In this document: one piece after another, positions 53,795-63,142 of the stretch
Layout of the letters: the number at the start of each line of letters is the position of its first letter
Numbering within the stretch: the stretch's first letter is position 1
From: Bacillota bacterium
Lineage (GTDB): Bacteria; Bacillota; Clostridia; DSM-8532
Reading direction: 5' to 3'
Assembly: GCA_023411795.1 (NCBI GenBank)
Contig: JAEYOK010000039.1
Coordinates: 62,001-126,000, forward strand
DNA: 64,000 nt
Made by a program: the position numbers and the translations under genes
Notes under the pieces: generated by a model
Database searches by the model: none
Told to the model about the DNA's origin: nothing
The model's input: the letters and a program-made list of their open reading frames with translations, nothing else

Positions 53795-56710
53795 ATGAAG
53801 TACATAAAATACTTAAGAAAAAGCCTAATCTTAATTCTAGCTGTGTTAATTTCTTTGAATCTATCAGTATTCGCAGACACTTCCATTGAAAGCAGCTCAA
53901 AAGGTGGTGATTTTCGCGGATTATGGGTTGCCACGGTCGTAAACATCGATTATCCCATTAAAGCTACCGTGAACTCCGATACCCTAAAAAGCGAAGCATT
54001 ACATATTCTTGATTATGCTAAGGACACAGGTTTCAATGCTGTGTTTCTACAGGTTCGTCCCACTAGTGACGCGTTTTATCCTTCCAAGATTTTTCCCTGG
54101 TCAAAATACCTGACAGGAAAACAGGGTACTGCCCCCAGCGGAGGATTTGATCCCCTTGCTTTCTGGGTGAGTGAAGCCCATAAGCGAGGATTGGAGCTTC
54201 ATGCATGGATAAACCCCTATAGGGTTACCAAAAGAGAATCGGGTCAGCCAAAGCATGATTTAGCATCACTTCATTCCAGCAATCCTGCTGTTAAGAATCC
54301 CAGCTGGGTTGTTAAGCATTCAGATGGCAATTTATATTTCAACCCGGGAATACCTGAGGTCAGAAAGCTCATTGTGGACGGAGTAGTCGAAATTATTGAT
54401 AATTATGATGTCGACGGAATCCACTTTGACGATTATTTTTACCCGGACAATACATTCGACGACAGCGCTACATATAAAAAATACAACACCTCCAATAAGA
54501 GTCTGGATGACTGGCGCCGCGATAATGTAAATACGCTCATTCGAGATGTAAAAAACGCAATAAAAAACACAGGCAAGGATTATATACGCTTTGGTATAAG
54601 TCCTTTCGGAATTTGGGCCAATAAATCAGCTAAAAATCCATTAGGGAGCGACACAAAAGGTCTTGAGTCCTACTCCAGTCATTATGCTGATTCACTCTAT
54701 TGGATTAATAATGAACTTATAGATTATATTGTCCCTCAGATATACTGGAACATAGGATATTCCATTGCCGATTATCAAAAGCTTGTCACCTGGTGGTGCA
54801 ATGCGGTATCGGGCAAAAAAGTTGACCTATATATAGGGCAGGCAGCATATAAAGCAGGAAATTCAGATCCTTCCAGCCCCTGGTACGGCACGACTGAAAT
54901 AGAAAAGCAAATGAGCCTAAACGAAAAAAACAAAGACATAAAGGGAAGTATCTTTTTTAACTATAATGTCATGGAAAAGTATCCGGCCCTTACCGAGGTT
55001 GTGAAAGCAGTTTTTGATGTGCGTGATGGTAATTCTCCTGAAATAAAGGTCAGTATATCAAGGCCTTCGGGTAATATTACTACAAGTATGAGCTCCTTCT
55101 ATTTAAATGGTACATCGGACCCATCCACTCCACTTTATCTTAATGGTAAACTTGTCGAGAACCGCTCACCTAAAGGGTATTTCGGTGTGTTAGTACCTCT
55201 TTCTGTTGGGAAAAATACTTTTACACTATCTCAGGTTGGCTCCCAGGATACTTGTACCATATACAGAAGTTCAACCTCCTCCGACCCGATGAAGATGAGT
55301 AATGTGGAAATACCCTCCTCGTCAACTTTCCCCCAATCTCAAGAATACTGGATGCCGGGAGAAAAAGTAACCCTTTCTTGTGATGCTCCGGCAGGATCGA
55401 CTGTTACAGTTAAAATTAACGGCCAAACCTATACCATGAAGCAGGCTACGGGTCAAAAGAATCCTTCCGGATTATATAAAGCTACCTATACCTACGAATA
55501 TACCATACCCTCTTTTACCGGCAGTCCGAAAAACATCGATTTAGGTGTACCTGTTTACACTGTTAATTATAAAGGTACAGTGAAAACCCAAAAAGCTCCG
55601 GCAGCAATTGGTGTCATCATGGAAGGCTCACGCTTCTATGCGGAAGTAAAGGATGATGTAATCGACACCTACAATACACCTGTCTCGGGTAACAGTGGAA
55701 ATTATGAACTTTATAAAGGAATGGTAGACTCGGTTACAGGTATGACAGGAAGCTTCGCTCGCTTATCATCAGGGCAGTGGGTTTACAAAAGTAAAGTAAA
55801 TATAGCATATAAACCTGAGCAAACCAGAGCAATCGTAAGAAAGGCTACCTATGAATCAGGGAAGGATTACGACATCTTTGAGCTTACAATGACATCACCT
55901 GCTGCAGCTATAGTAGACTTTGACGGTAAAAAGCTTGTGCTTAAAGTTTCTGCCCCATCCTCAGCAGGTATGCCAATGTCTCCTTATAATGCACTTATTT
56001 CAGATATGACAAGCTCATCAACCATTTACAAATCGGAATTTGTATTGACCAAGGGAGAAAGTCAAGTAATCGATGGCTATCATATAGAAAAGACAGATAC
56101 CGGTATCCGATTAATGCTGAAACACAAACCTAAGGCAACAAGCACTATAAAACCTCTTTCAGGTATAACTATCATGCTTGATGCCGGCCATGGCGGCAGT
56201 GACCCCGGGGCAATCGGCCCTCTGGGACTAAAATATGCGGAGAAAGATATTAACCTGGACTTTACCTTTAAGCTAAAAATTGAGCTTGAAGCTTTGGGAG
56301 CCGACATTCTAATGACCAGAACCGATGATTCTACTCTGTCTCTCTCCCAAAGGCTTGAGATGTCAAGGAAAGCAAGGCCGGATATGTTCATATCCCTCCA
56401 TGCCAACAGTATGTCCGATGATGTGGACATTTCAAAGGTCAACGGTTTTTCAGTTTTCTACAGGGAAGATTTTTCAAAACCCGCCGCACAGCTTGTATAT
56501 GATTCTGTTATAAGAGAGCATGGCCGAGACAAAAAGGGTGTTAATAAAAAGAATTTCTACGTAATCCGCAACACTTGGGCACCCTCTTTCCTCCTAGAAA
56601 ATGCATTCGTTCCAAATCCGATTGAATTCGAATGGCTAACCAACGAATCAGAGCAAATCAAGCTGGCTAAAACCGTCGCGAAGACAGTAGCTGAATACTT
56701 TAAGAATTAA
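53795..56710 (+). CDS. Secreted GHL10-family hydrolase fused to N-acetylmuramoyl-L-alanine amidase
   Basis: 971 residues with a signal peptide ending near VFA (residue 27). The first domain (about 38-400) is a GHL10/YddW-type glycoside-hydrolase-like barrel (FRGLWVATV, LQVRPTSDAFYPS, HAWINPYRVT, VDGIHFDDYFYP). A beta-rich middle region (about 410-780) follows, with Ig-like pieces. The C-terminal Amidase_3 domain is zinc-dependent: His799 in DAGHGG, Glu in YAEKDIN, His in SLHANS and the catalytic Glu in LLENAF. It would cut the amide bond between muramic acid and the stem peptide and perhaps also denuded glycan, so a role in wall remodelling during sporulation or division is likely. GGAG precedes the ATG. 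Confidence 0.92.
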   Translation: MKYIKYLRKSLILILAVLISLNLSVFADTSIESSSKGGDFRGLWVATVVNIDYPIKATVNSDTLKSEALHILDYAKDTGFNAVFLQVRPTSDAFYPSKIFPWSKYLTGKQGTAPSGGFDPLAFWVSEAHKRGLELHAWINPYRVTKRESGQPKHDLASLHSSNPAVKNPSWVVKHSDGNLYFNPGIPEVRKLIVDGVVEIIDNYDVDGIHFDDYFYPDNTFDDSATYKKYNTSNKSLDDWRRDNVNTLIRDVKNAIKNTGKDYIRFGISPFGIWANKSAKNPLGSDTKGLESYSSHYADSLYWINNELIDYIVPQIYWNIGYSIADYQKLVTWWCNAVSGKKVDLYIGQAAYKAGNSDPSSPWYGTTEIEKQMSLNEKNKDIKGSIFFNYNVMEKYPALTEVVKAVFDVRDGNSPEIKVSISRPSGNITTSMSSFYLNGTSDPSTPLYLNGKLVENRSPKGYFGVLVPLSVGKNTFTLSQVGSQDTCTIYRSSTSSDPMKMSNVEIPSSSTFPQSQEYWMPGEKVTLSCDAPAGSTVTVKINGQTYTMKQATGQKNPSGLYKATYTYEYTIPSFTGSPKNIDLGVPVYTVNYKGTVKTQKAPAAIGVIMEGSRFYAEVKDDVIDTYNTPVSGNSGNYELYKGMVDSVTGMTGSFARLSSGQWVYKSKVNIAYKPEQTRAIVRKATYESGKDYDIFELTMTSPAAAIVDFDGKKLVLKVSAPSSAGMPMSPYNALISDMTSSSTIYKSEFVLTKGESQVIDGYHIEKTDTGIRLMLKHKPKATSTIKPLSGITIMLDAGHGGSDPGAIGPLGLKYAEKDINLDFTFKLKIELEALGADILMTRTDDSTLSLSQRLEMSRKARPDMFISLHANSMSDDVDISKVNGFSVFYREDFSKPAAQLVYDSVIREHGRDKKGVNKKNFYVIRNTWAPSFLLENAFVPNPIEFEWLTNESEQIKLAKTVAKTVAEYFKN

Positions 56711-56819
56711 GACTTTTAGCTTTTGATGCTGGAGCTGGGAAACGGGATTTAATAGAAATTCAGGACAGAGCAAAAAATTAGCAAGTATCGTTTATTATAA
56801 AATTATTAATTATAAATAA

Positions 56820-56855
56820 ACGCTAGTTTTATGTTTACTCCACGCTAGAATTATG
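56820..56855. repeat. Short direct repeat in a convergent intergenic region
   Basis: The 14-mer ACGCTAGNNTTATG occurs at 56820-56833 and 56842-56855, a 22-bp period. It lies in the 259-nt gap 56711-56969, which has no gene. The function is unknown. Confidence 0.45.
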
Positions 56856-56864
56856 ATAACGTAA

Positions 56865-56937
56865 GGCACAAGGGGATCGTCCCCTTGTGCCATTTAAGTC
56901 TTTTTGTGTCAAGAGAACCGTCCCTATGACAGTTCCA
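56865..56937. repeat. Hairpin repeat resembling REP-type elements
   Basis: A perfect 12-bp inverted repeat with a 3-nt loop (arms 56865-56876 and 56880-56891, GGCACAAGGGGA outward) is followed at 56905-56937 by a related, imperfect unit containing AAGAGAACCGTCCCT between TGTC and GACA. From memory, such GGGAC-rich palindromes recur in Clostridia genomes, often near IS200-like REP-associated transposases. No transposase is present here. It may also terminate the convergent amidase and YbaK genes. Confidence 0.6.
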
Positions 56938-56969
56938 AAGAAGAAATGATAAAAAATAATTACACTTAA

Positions 56970-57467
56970 TCAAATCTCCCTATCTGCAACCCATGTTTCA
57001 TTCCACCCTTTACATACATCAATCCACGAAAGATATGATGAATATTTTTCAAGCTCAGCAATTGTCAGCTCTATAGCACTATTATTGCTGCCGCAAGCGG
57101 GAAAAACGGTATCAAACCTTTTTAAGGAAATATCCAGATAAACCGAAACACCATCGTTCACAGCAAATGGACAGATACCGCCAATTGCATGCCCGATTAG
57201 TGAAACAGCTTCTTCCGGCTTAAGCATTTTCGCTTTTGTACCGAATTGCGCCTTGTATTTCGCGTTATCTATCTTTGCATCACCGGCTGCAACAATCAGA
57301 ATAGTTTTGTTCCCGACCATAAAGGAGAGCGTCTTTGCGATACGGCAAGGATCGCACTTCAACGCATCTGCCGCTAGTTCAACAGTGGCACTTGAAACAC
57401 TAAACTCTTTTAATTTATTCTCAATTCCGAACTGAGCAAAGAATTTCTTAACTTTTTCAACAGACAT
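56970..57467 (-). CDS. YbaK/EbsC-family aminoacyl-tRNA deacylase
   Basis: 165-residue single-domain protein of the YbaK/ProX-like editing family, which hydrolyses mischarged tRNA such as Cys- or Ala-tRNA(Pro). Family marks are the Lys in RIAKTLSF, the GDAKID segment, and GHAIGGICPFA with the glycine-rich loop, followed by AACGSNNSAIELT near the C-terminus in the form FPACGSNN. The ribosome site GGAGGACG lies before the ATG. It is the lone gene of its unit, convergent with the amidase and downstream of the nucleoside transporter genes by 70 nt. Exact tRNA specificity is not readable. Confidence 0.9.
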   Translation of the reverse strand: MSVEKVKKFFAQFGIENKLKEFSVSSATVELAADALKCDPCRIAKTLSFMVGNKTILIVAAGDAKIDNAKYKAQFGTKAKMLKPEEAVSLIGHAIGGICPFAVNDGVSVYLDISLKRFDTVFPACGSNNSAIELTIAELEKYSSYLSWIDVCKGWNETWVADREI

Positions 57468-57536
57468 TTATTCGTCCTCCTGGACTAAATCGCAATCATT
57501 ATCATCATTTTCAGTGCAAAATATTTAATAGTTATT

Positions 57537-58523
57537 TCATCTTTCTTCCCTGAAATATGCCAGTCCGAGGCTTGCCGGGGGCTGGTTTTCGCGTCTTTTG
57601 CGAAGGCTTACGGTAATGAGAACTATAACTGTTGCGAGATAAGGTGCCATCGCATAAAGGGATATGGGAATATGTTGGCTTGGGAAGTAATACCTCATTA
57701 CAGAGAGAGCTCCGAAAGCCAATGAGCATAATATCGCCCGTCCAGGATGCCATGTTGCGAATATAACTAATGCTACAGATAACCATCCATAGCCACCGAT
57801 ACAGTTATGCACCCAAACTCCGCCAACTCCGTTTGAGGAATTCATTACTATATAAAGACCACCGAGACCTGATATTCCACCGCCTATGCAGGTAGCTAAA
57901 TACTTATAAAGGGTGACATTAATTCCGGCTGCATCAGCCGAAGCATGTCTTTCTCCTACTGCTCTTAAGTTTAAGCCCTTTCGTGTCCGAGAAAGAAAAT
58001 ACCCCATAAATATTGCTATAGCCAAACTTAAGTAGACCATAAAGTTGTATGAAAACAAGAGCTTCCCCACTATCGGTATGTTTGCTAAAAATGGGAAAAG
58101 AGGGGTATTGAAGCTAGCTTTGGTCGCTTGAGAAACAGTAACATACCCACCGGTTGAGTTACCTAAAAACTCTCCAAAAAAGTTACCAAACCCCGTGCCA
58201 AATATAGTCAAGGCAAGTCCGGTCACGTTCTGGTTTGCTCTTAATGTTATGGTTATTACGCTGTAAATTAAAGCGCCTAAGGTCGCACACAGGAATGCGC
58301 ACACAATAGCAATGGTTACCGAAATCCATGCTACAGGCTCCGCAACAGATTGTTCATAATAGAACGAGCCGGCTAGTCCTGCTATTCCTCCCATAAACAT
58401 CATGCCTTCAACACCAAGGTTTAAATTACCCGATTTCTCGGTAAGGGTCTCACCTAGTGTGCCAAAAAGGAGCGGACAGGCCGCAAGAACCGCTGCAAAT
58501 AAAAAGTTTATTATGTCAGTCAT
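57537..58523 (-). CDS. Nucleoside ABC transporter permease (NupQ-like)
   Basis: 328-residue permease of the BMP/NupOPQ class, with NLGVEGMMFMGG near the N-terminus, LRANQNVTGLALTIFGTGF in the first half, and GLNLRAVGERHASADAAGIN as the cytoplasmic EAA-like loop. It pairs with the permease upstream to form a purine nucleoside channel. ATG 58523 was chosen because GGAGGTG lies just upstream; its start overlaps the end of the preceding gene by 8 bp, as expected for coupled translation. It is the last gene of the operon. Confidence 0.93.
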   Translation of the reverse strand: MTDIINFLFAAVLAACPLLFGTLGETLTEKSGNLNLGVEGMMFMGGIAGLAGSFYYEQSVAEPVAWISVTIAIVCAFLCATLGALIYSVITITLRANQNVTGLALTIFGTGFGNFFGEFLGNSTGGYVTVSQATKASFNTPLFPFLANIPIVGKLLFSYNFMVYLSLAIAIFMGYFLSRTRKGLNLRAVGERHASADAAGINVTLYKYLATCIGGGISGLGGLYIVMNSSNGVGGVWVHNCIGGYGWLSVALVIFATWHPGRAILCSLAFGALSVMRYYFPSQHIPISLYAMAPYLATVIVLITVSLRKRRENQPPASLGLAYFREER

Positions 58524-59628
58524 GTTGCACCTCCACAAGTTTATTGCTTCTGAATATTAAGCGATAGTTTATGAAGAATTCGCACCCTAACATGAAGAAC
58601 AGTATTATTCCTGTTAGAACATCAGATGCCGAAGCCGGTATCTTAAAATTGGTCTGGATTGTATTGGAACCCTTTTTAAGCACAGCAAGAAAGATTGAAA
58701 TAGCTATCATTACAAAAGGATTTAGTTTAGCAAGCCAGGCTACTGTAATTGCGGTAAAACCGTAACCCCCCGCTGTATTATCGGTCAGGGTATAACTTGA
58801 GCCTGAAACTATAAGAAATCCTACCATACCTGCTATGGCACCCGATATGAAAATAGTTCTCATTATTATAAAAGGAACATGCATCCCAACATATTTCGCC
58901 GTATGCTCGCTTTCTCCTACAACGGCAATCTCATAGCCGTGCTGACTGTGCCTCATATAAATAAACATGAAAACAGTAAGAACTAATACGATTACCCAGC
59001 CGATGTTGACACCAAATAAATTTGGTAGCCTTGCCGAGGCATCAAACATAGCAATTTTAGGAAACCCACTACTGGACGGATTTTTCCATGGACCTGTCCT
59101 AAGGTATGTCACTATATTAAGTACTATATAGTTCATCATCAGAGTGAATAAAGTTTCATTAGTTCCCCATAGGGCTTTAAATATAGCTGGGATAAGTGCC
59201 CACAAACCGCCTACAATAACCGCTGCCAAAAACATCACAAGAAGAAGTACAGGCCTTGGCATATTTTCATATTGAAAAAGAGCGAAATATGATGCGGCGA
59301 TTGCACCCGCCAGGATTTGCCCTTCGGTACCTATATTCCAAAATTTCATTTTAAATGCGGGCGCGATGGAAATAGCTGCTCCCAACAGAGGTATGGCTAT
59401 TTTTGCAGTTGCGATAAGCGCAGTTTTCGTTGAAAGGGAACCTAGCACCATATCCCTGTATACATTAAAAGGATTGTGTCCTAAAACAAGTATTAATAAG
59501 CCGCCTGTTATAAGGGATAGAAGAATAGCAGCCAATCGTATAATCCATGCTTTTCCCTTCGATATTTCTGCACGTTTAGCTATTCTTATAAAGGGAACTT
59601 TTTTTTCGTGGTTTTTTGAAACGCTCAT
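58516..59628 (-). CDS. Nucleoside ABC transporter permease (NupP-like)
   Basis: 370-residue permease with eight or more predicted helices. Typical features are FWNIGTEGQILAGA, TLMMNYIVLNIVTYLRTGPWK, and the loop YEIAVVGESEHTAKYVGM. It overlaps the ATPase gene by 4 bp and the following permease gene by 8 bp. Together with those genes and the BMP-family receptor it forms an importer of purine nucleosides. A cytoplasmic tail of about 25 basic residues precedes the first helix. Confidence 0.93.
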   Translation of the reverse strand: MSVSKNHEKKVPFIRIAKRAEISKGKAWIIRLAAILLSLITGGLLILVLGHNPFNVYRDMVLGSLSTKTALIATAKIAIPLLGAAISIAPAFKMKFWNIGTEGQILAGAIAASYFALFQYENMPRPVLLLVMFLAAVIVGGLWALIPAIFKALWGTNETLFTLMMNYIVLNIVTYLRTGPWKNPSSSGFPKIAMFDASARLPNLFGVNIGWVIVLVLTVFMFIYMRHSQHGYEIAVVGESEHTAKYVGMHVPFIIMRTIFISGAIAGMVGFLIVSGSSYTLTDNTAGGYGFTAITVAWLAKLNPFVMIAISIFLAVLKKGSNTIQTNFKIPASASDVLTGIILFFMLGCEFFINYRLIFRSNKLVEVQHD

Positions 59629-61163
59629 TTCTTCACTTCCTCTCCCAGGCTTGTCATCATTAGTCCAATCTCTTCTTTTGTGGTCTTACGGGCATCTACG
59701 ATACCGCTGACTTTTCCGCCACAAAGAACTAAAATCCTATCACATAGCTCTAAAAGTACATCCAGATCCTCGCCTACATAAATTACAGCGACTCCGGCTT
59801 TCTTTTGTTCATTTAAAAGTGAATAAATTGTGTAGGAAGTATTTATATCAAGACCTCTGACGGCATAGGCAGTCATTAATACCTTTGGAGCCGCGGCAAT
59901 TTCCCTTCCTACCAGAACCTTTTGGACATTACCACCTGACAGCTTACTCACCGGAGTGGTTATACCCGGGGTAACAACATTAAGTTGCTCTATCACATTC
60001 TCAGCAAGCTTTTTAGACGGTTTACGGTCAGTGAAGCCCAACTTACCTTTAAGGTAGCTTCTGAGCATCATGTTGTCAGCTATATCCATACTTCCTACGA
60101 GGCCCATTCCCAACCGGTCTTCCGGTACAAAAGACAGGGCCACACCTAGTTTTCTTATTTGCATAGGACGTTTTCCAACAAGCTCGGTGGCCTTTCCTGA
60201 ATCGTCCGGAAAATATGCAACGCTACTTTCGGGTGTTACGGGATAGATTCCGGCAATCCCCTCTAATAGTTCTTTTTGTCCACAGCCAGATATTCCTGCG
60301 ATACCGAGTATTTCACCGCCATATGCGGTAAAGCTGACATTGTCAAGGATCTTATATCCCTCTTCATTAAAGCTTGTTATGCCCTTTACCACCATTCTCG
60401 GTACAGGGTTTACCGGTTCAGGGCGGTCTATATTCAAACTGACTGTACGACCCACCATCATTTCTGTAAGGGTTTGAGCGGTAGCATCCTTTGTGTCCAC
60501 AGTTCCGACATACTCGCCCTTCCTCAGTACAGCTACCCGATCTGATACAGCCAATACTTCTTGCAGCTTATGAGTAATAATAATAATTGATTTACCGTCA
60601 TCACGCATGTTTCTAAGCACATTAAAAAGCTTGTCGGCCTCCTGTGCCGTCAATACGGCCGTAGGTTCGTCAAGTATAAGTATATTTGCCCCTCTGTAGA
60701 GCACTTTTATAATTTCAACTGTCTGTTTTTCTGATACAGACATATCATAGATTTTTCTGTCCGGATTAACATTAAATCCATACTTCTCACTGATTTCCCT
60801 GACCTTGGCTGAAATGGCCTTTCTGTCAAGTTTACCCTTGCCCTTTAAGCCCAGGACAATATTTTCAGCAGCAGTCATGTTGTCTACCAGCTTAAAGTGC
60901 TGGTGAATCATACCTATTCCTAAATCATAGGCATCCTTGGGGGAACGGATTGTTACCTCCTCACCGTTTATAGATACCGTACCGTTGTCAGGAAAATAAA
61001 TGCCTGCAAGGATATTCATCAAGGTTGTCTTTCCGCTGCCATTCTCACCAAGAAGCGATAGAATCTCTCCCCAGCGAACCTGGAGACACACCTTGTTATT
61101 TGCAGGAATATCATTAAAAGTTTTTGTTATATCACACAGTTCTATAGCGTTTACAGGGTTCAC
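59625..61163 (-). CDS. Nucleoside ABC transporter ATPase, double-domain (NupO-like)
   Basis: 512 residues with two ATPase modules. The first is canonical: Walker A GENGSGKTTLMN, Walker B ILILDEPTAVL and His in IIITHKLQEVL. Its signature is the less common MSVSEKQTVEI. The second is degenerate: GISGCGQKELLEG in place of Walker A, signature LSGGNVQKVLVGREIA, and MTAYAVRGLD where DPPT or QPT-RGLD is usual. This two-domain layout is the rule for nucleoside and monosaccharide ATPases. I start at GTG 61163, 6 nt after AGGGTGG; the longer reading to 61223 lacks a ribosome site. It follows the receptor gene by about 100 nt. Confidence 0.93.
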   Translation of the reverse strand: MNPVNAIELCDITKTFNDIPANNKVCLQVRWGEILSLLGENGSGKTTLMNILAGIYFPDNGTVSINGEEVTIRSPKDAYDLGIGMIHQHFKLVDNMTAAENIVLGLKGKGKLDRKAISAKVREISEKYGFNVNPDRKIYDMSVSEKQTVEIIKVLYRGANILILDEPTAVLTAQEADKLFNVLRNMRDDGKSIIIITHKLQEVLAVSDRVAVLRKGEYVGTVDTKDATAQTLTEMMVGRTVSLNIDRPEPVNPVPRMVVKGITSFNEEGYKILDNVSFTAYGGEILGIAGISGCGQKELLEGIAGIYPVTPESSVAYFPDDSGKATELVGKRPMQIRKLGVALSFVPEDRLGMGLVGSMDIADNMMLRSYLKGKLGFTDRKPSKKLAENVIEQLNVVTPGITTPVSKLSGGNVQKVLVGREIAAAPKVLMTAYAVRGLDINTSYTIYSLLNEQKKAGVAVIYVGEDLDVLLELCDRILVLCGGKVSGIVDARKTTKEEIGLMMTSLGEEVKK

Positions 61164-61265
61164 CCATAGCCACCCTTTCGTTAATAAAAATAGAGGATTA
61201 AAACAGTTAACAGGGATGTACAAATATTATAGACATTCGCACATCCCCGTTAAAATAAATACTAA

Positions 61266-62426
61266 TTATTTACCCAATACGTTTACACCGTCAATAATAT
61301 AGTACCAGTATGGAGCGGATTTATCCTTGGATTCTTCGAACCATTCTCCTGCTTTAACTTCGATAGTTCCTTCAGTTCCCCAATTATAACCTTTACCTGA
61401 TAAAGGACCTGCAAATATATGAAGATCTCCGGACTTTATTTTTTTAGCAGCTTCATCGATTGCTTCCTGTGTTCCTGCGGCAGCGATATCAGTATTCAGA
61501 GGGCTTAAGTAAACAGCACCCTCGGATAATCCCTGACACCAGTCAGTGGGAATATCTTTACCATCAAGTAAGTTTTGAACAGCGAATGTCAGATAAATAC
61601 TCCAGTCACTACGTGCTGAAATAAGGGATGCCTTTGGAGCTGCAGATATCATATCAGCATTGTAACCGATCTGGAATACACCATTGGATTCAGCTGTTGT
61701 TGCAGGAGCTGTGGAGTCAGAGTGCTGGCTAATAACCTTGCAACCCCCATCTATTAGAGTTTGAGCAACCTGTGCTTCAACAATTGGATCATGCCATGAA
61801 TTCGTATAGATAACATCCATAGTAACATCGGATTTAACAGATTTCGCGCCTAAATAGAATGCAGTCAAACCTGAAACAACCTCAGCGCATTCAAATGCAG
61901 CGACATAACCAAGTTTTGATTCATTAAGCTCTTTTAGCTTCATACCAGCGGCAATACCGGCTAAATACCGTGCTTCATAGATTGATGTAAAATAGTTTTG
62001 GAAATTGCTTAGTTCTGCGGTCACAGCAGCATCACCTGTTGCATGACAGAACTGTATGTCAGGGTTTGCAGCAGCAGCTTCCTTCATATAGTCCCCATGT
62101 CCGAAGCTGGTTGCAAAAATAATCTGACATCCTGCTTCAATGAGTTCGTCAATAGCTGTCGGGCAGGTTTCGTCTTCACCGATGTTGTACTTGTTGATAA
62201 TCTGTTCTTCTTTAAGTCCTAGCTTCTCTACCATTGCCCAGGTGCCTAGATCATGATTGTAGGTATAGCCCATGTCTGACGGATCTGAAATATGGATGAA
62301 TCCAATTTTTAGATCCTCTTTCGCAATGCCTTTGACGCCATTATTGTTTCCAGCGGGTTGGGTTCCGCAAGCAGCAAGGGAAAGGACCATTGCAATGATA
62401 AGTAATAATGAGAGTAGTTTTTTCAT
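61266..62426 (-). CDS. BMP-family nucleoside-binding lipoprotein
   Basis: 386 residues, PnrA/TmpC/BmpA family. The signal MKKLLSLLLIIAMV ends SLAAC, so it is lipid-anchored. Family landmarks are IGFIHISDPSDMGYTYNHD cut here to its start, IIFATSFGHGDYMKEAAAANPD, and VISQHSDSTAPATTAE. Members bind purine nucleosides such as guanosine and inosine and deliver them to the linked permease. GGAGG precedes the ATG. It follows xpt by 62 nt, with a hairpin over the xpt stop, so salvage and uptake probably share control. Confidence 0.94.
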   Translation of the reverse strand: MKKLLSLLLIIAMVLSLAACGTQPAGNNNGVKGIAKEDLKIGFIHISDPSDMGYTYNHDLGTWAMVEKLGLKEEQIINKYNIGEDETCPTAIDELIEAGCQIIFATSFGHGDYMKEAAAANPDIQFCHATGDAAVTAELSNFQNYFTSIYEARYLAGIAAGMKLKELNESKLGYVAAFECAEVVSGLTAFYLGAKSVKSDVTMDVIYTNSWHDPIVEAQVAQTLIDGGCKVISQHSDSTAPATTAESNGVFQIGYNADMISAAPKASLISARSDWSIYLTFAVQNLLDGKDIPTDWCQGLSEGAVYLSPLNTDIAAAGTQEAIDEAAKKIKSGDLHIFAGPLSGKGYNWGTEGTIEVKAGEWFEESKDKSAPYWYYIIDGVNVLGK

Positions 62427-62480
62427 GATTTTCCTCCATCGTTATATAAATTTTATTTTTATATACAAATAAAGTAAATA

Positions 62481-62512
62481 AACGACGGCTAGATAAACTC
62501 TATGCCGTCGTT
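62481..62512 (-). terminator. Hairpin spanning the xpt stop codon
   Basis: A perfect 9-bp stem (arms 62481-62489 and 62504-62512) has the end of xpt in its loop. A U-rich but broken stretch follows on the minus strand, so it may attenuate rather than stop transcription into the transporter operon. Confidence 0.6.
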
Positions 62513-63061
62513 TTCGCTCATGGATTTTATGCGTGCCAGGGATTCTACACGTATTCCCTGTTTTCTGATTAACTCTCCACCGGGTTGGAATGCTTTTTCT
62601 ATGGCTATTCCGGCTCCGACAACGGATGCACCCGCAGCCTTAACCAAATTTATAAGGCCTGTGAGTGCTGCCCCGTTAGCTAAAAAATCATCTATTATTA
62701 GTACTCTGTCACAAGAATCCAAATACTCTTTGGATACCATAATCTCATATTCTTTGCCATGGGTAAAAGATTTTACATGTGCAGAAAAAATATCGTCACT
62801 GATATTTGAAGTCTTATTTTTCTTGGCAAAAACAACAGGACATTTAAATCTTTGCCCCGTTATACATGCAATTCCAATTCCGGAGGCCTCAATAGTGAGG
62901 ATTTTAGTAACATTACAGTTACCAAACATTCTCCAAAATTCGTCGGCCATTTTCTCAAAAAGCTCAATATCCATCTGCTGGTTTAAAAAGCTGTCAACCT
63001 TGAGAATGCTACCGTTTTTAACCTTGCCATCTCTTCGGATACGATCTTCCATCAGTTGCAT
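62489..63061 (-). CDS. xpt: Xanthine phosphoribosyltransferase
   Basis: 190-residue type I phosphoribosyltransferase that converts xanthine and PRPP to XMP. It follows the Bacillus Xpt plan closely: LKVDSFLNQQMD near residue 20, TIEASGIGIA, PVVFAKKNK, the PRPP loop VLIIDDFLANGAALTGL, and EKAFQPGGELIRKQGIRVESLARI near the end in short pieces. ATG 63061 or 63052 could start it; GGAATGA lies upstream. It is the first gene of a purine salvage and uptake cluster. A vegetative promoter lies 53 nt upstream. I see no purine riboswitch in the leader, unlike many xpt genes. Confidence 0.94.
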   Translation of the reverse strand: MQLMEDRIRRDGKVKNGSILKVDSFLNQQMDIELFEKMADEFWRMFGNCNVTKILTIEASGIGIACITGQRFKCPVVFAKKNKTSNISDDIFSAHVKSFTHGKEYEIMVSKEYLDSCDRVLIIDDFLANGAALTGLINLVKAAGASVVGAGIAIEKAFQPGGELIRKQGIRVESLARIKSMSENDGIEFI

Positions 63062-63113
63062 ATACTGAAGTCATTCCTTTGCCAATAATCAAACTTTTTG
63101 AACTGATTTGTTA

Positions 63114-63142
63114 ATTGTAAAACAATTCGTATTAGAAAACAA
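63114..63142 (-). promoter_or_regulatory. Promoter of xpt
   Basis: On the minus strand TTGTTT (63142-63137) and TACAAT (63119-63114) are spaced by 17 nt, 53 nt upstream of the xpt start. Confidence 0.65.

Noticed and set aside
62502..63068. Plus-strand gene opposite xpt
   Set aside because: It mirrors the conserved xpt frame and has no family features of its own.
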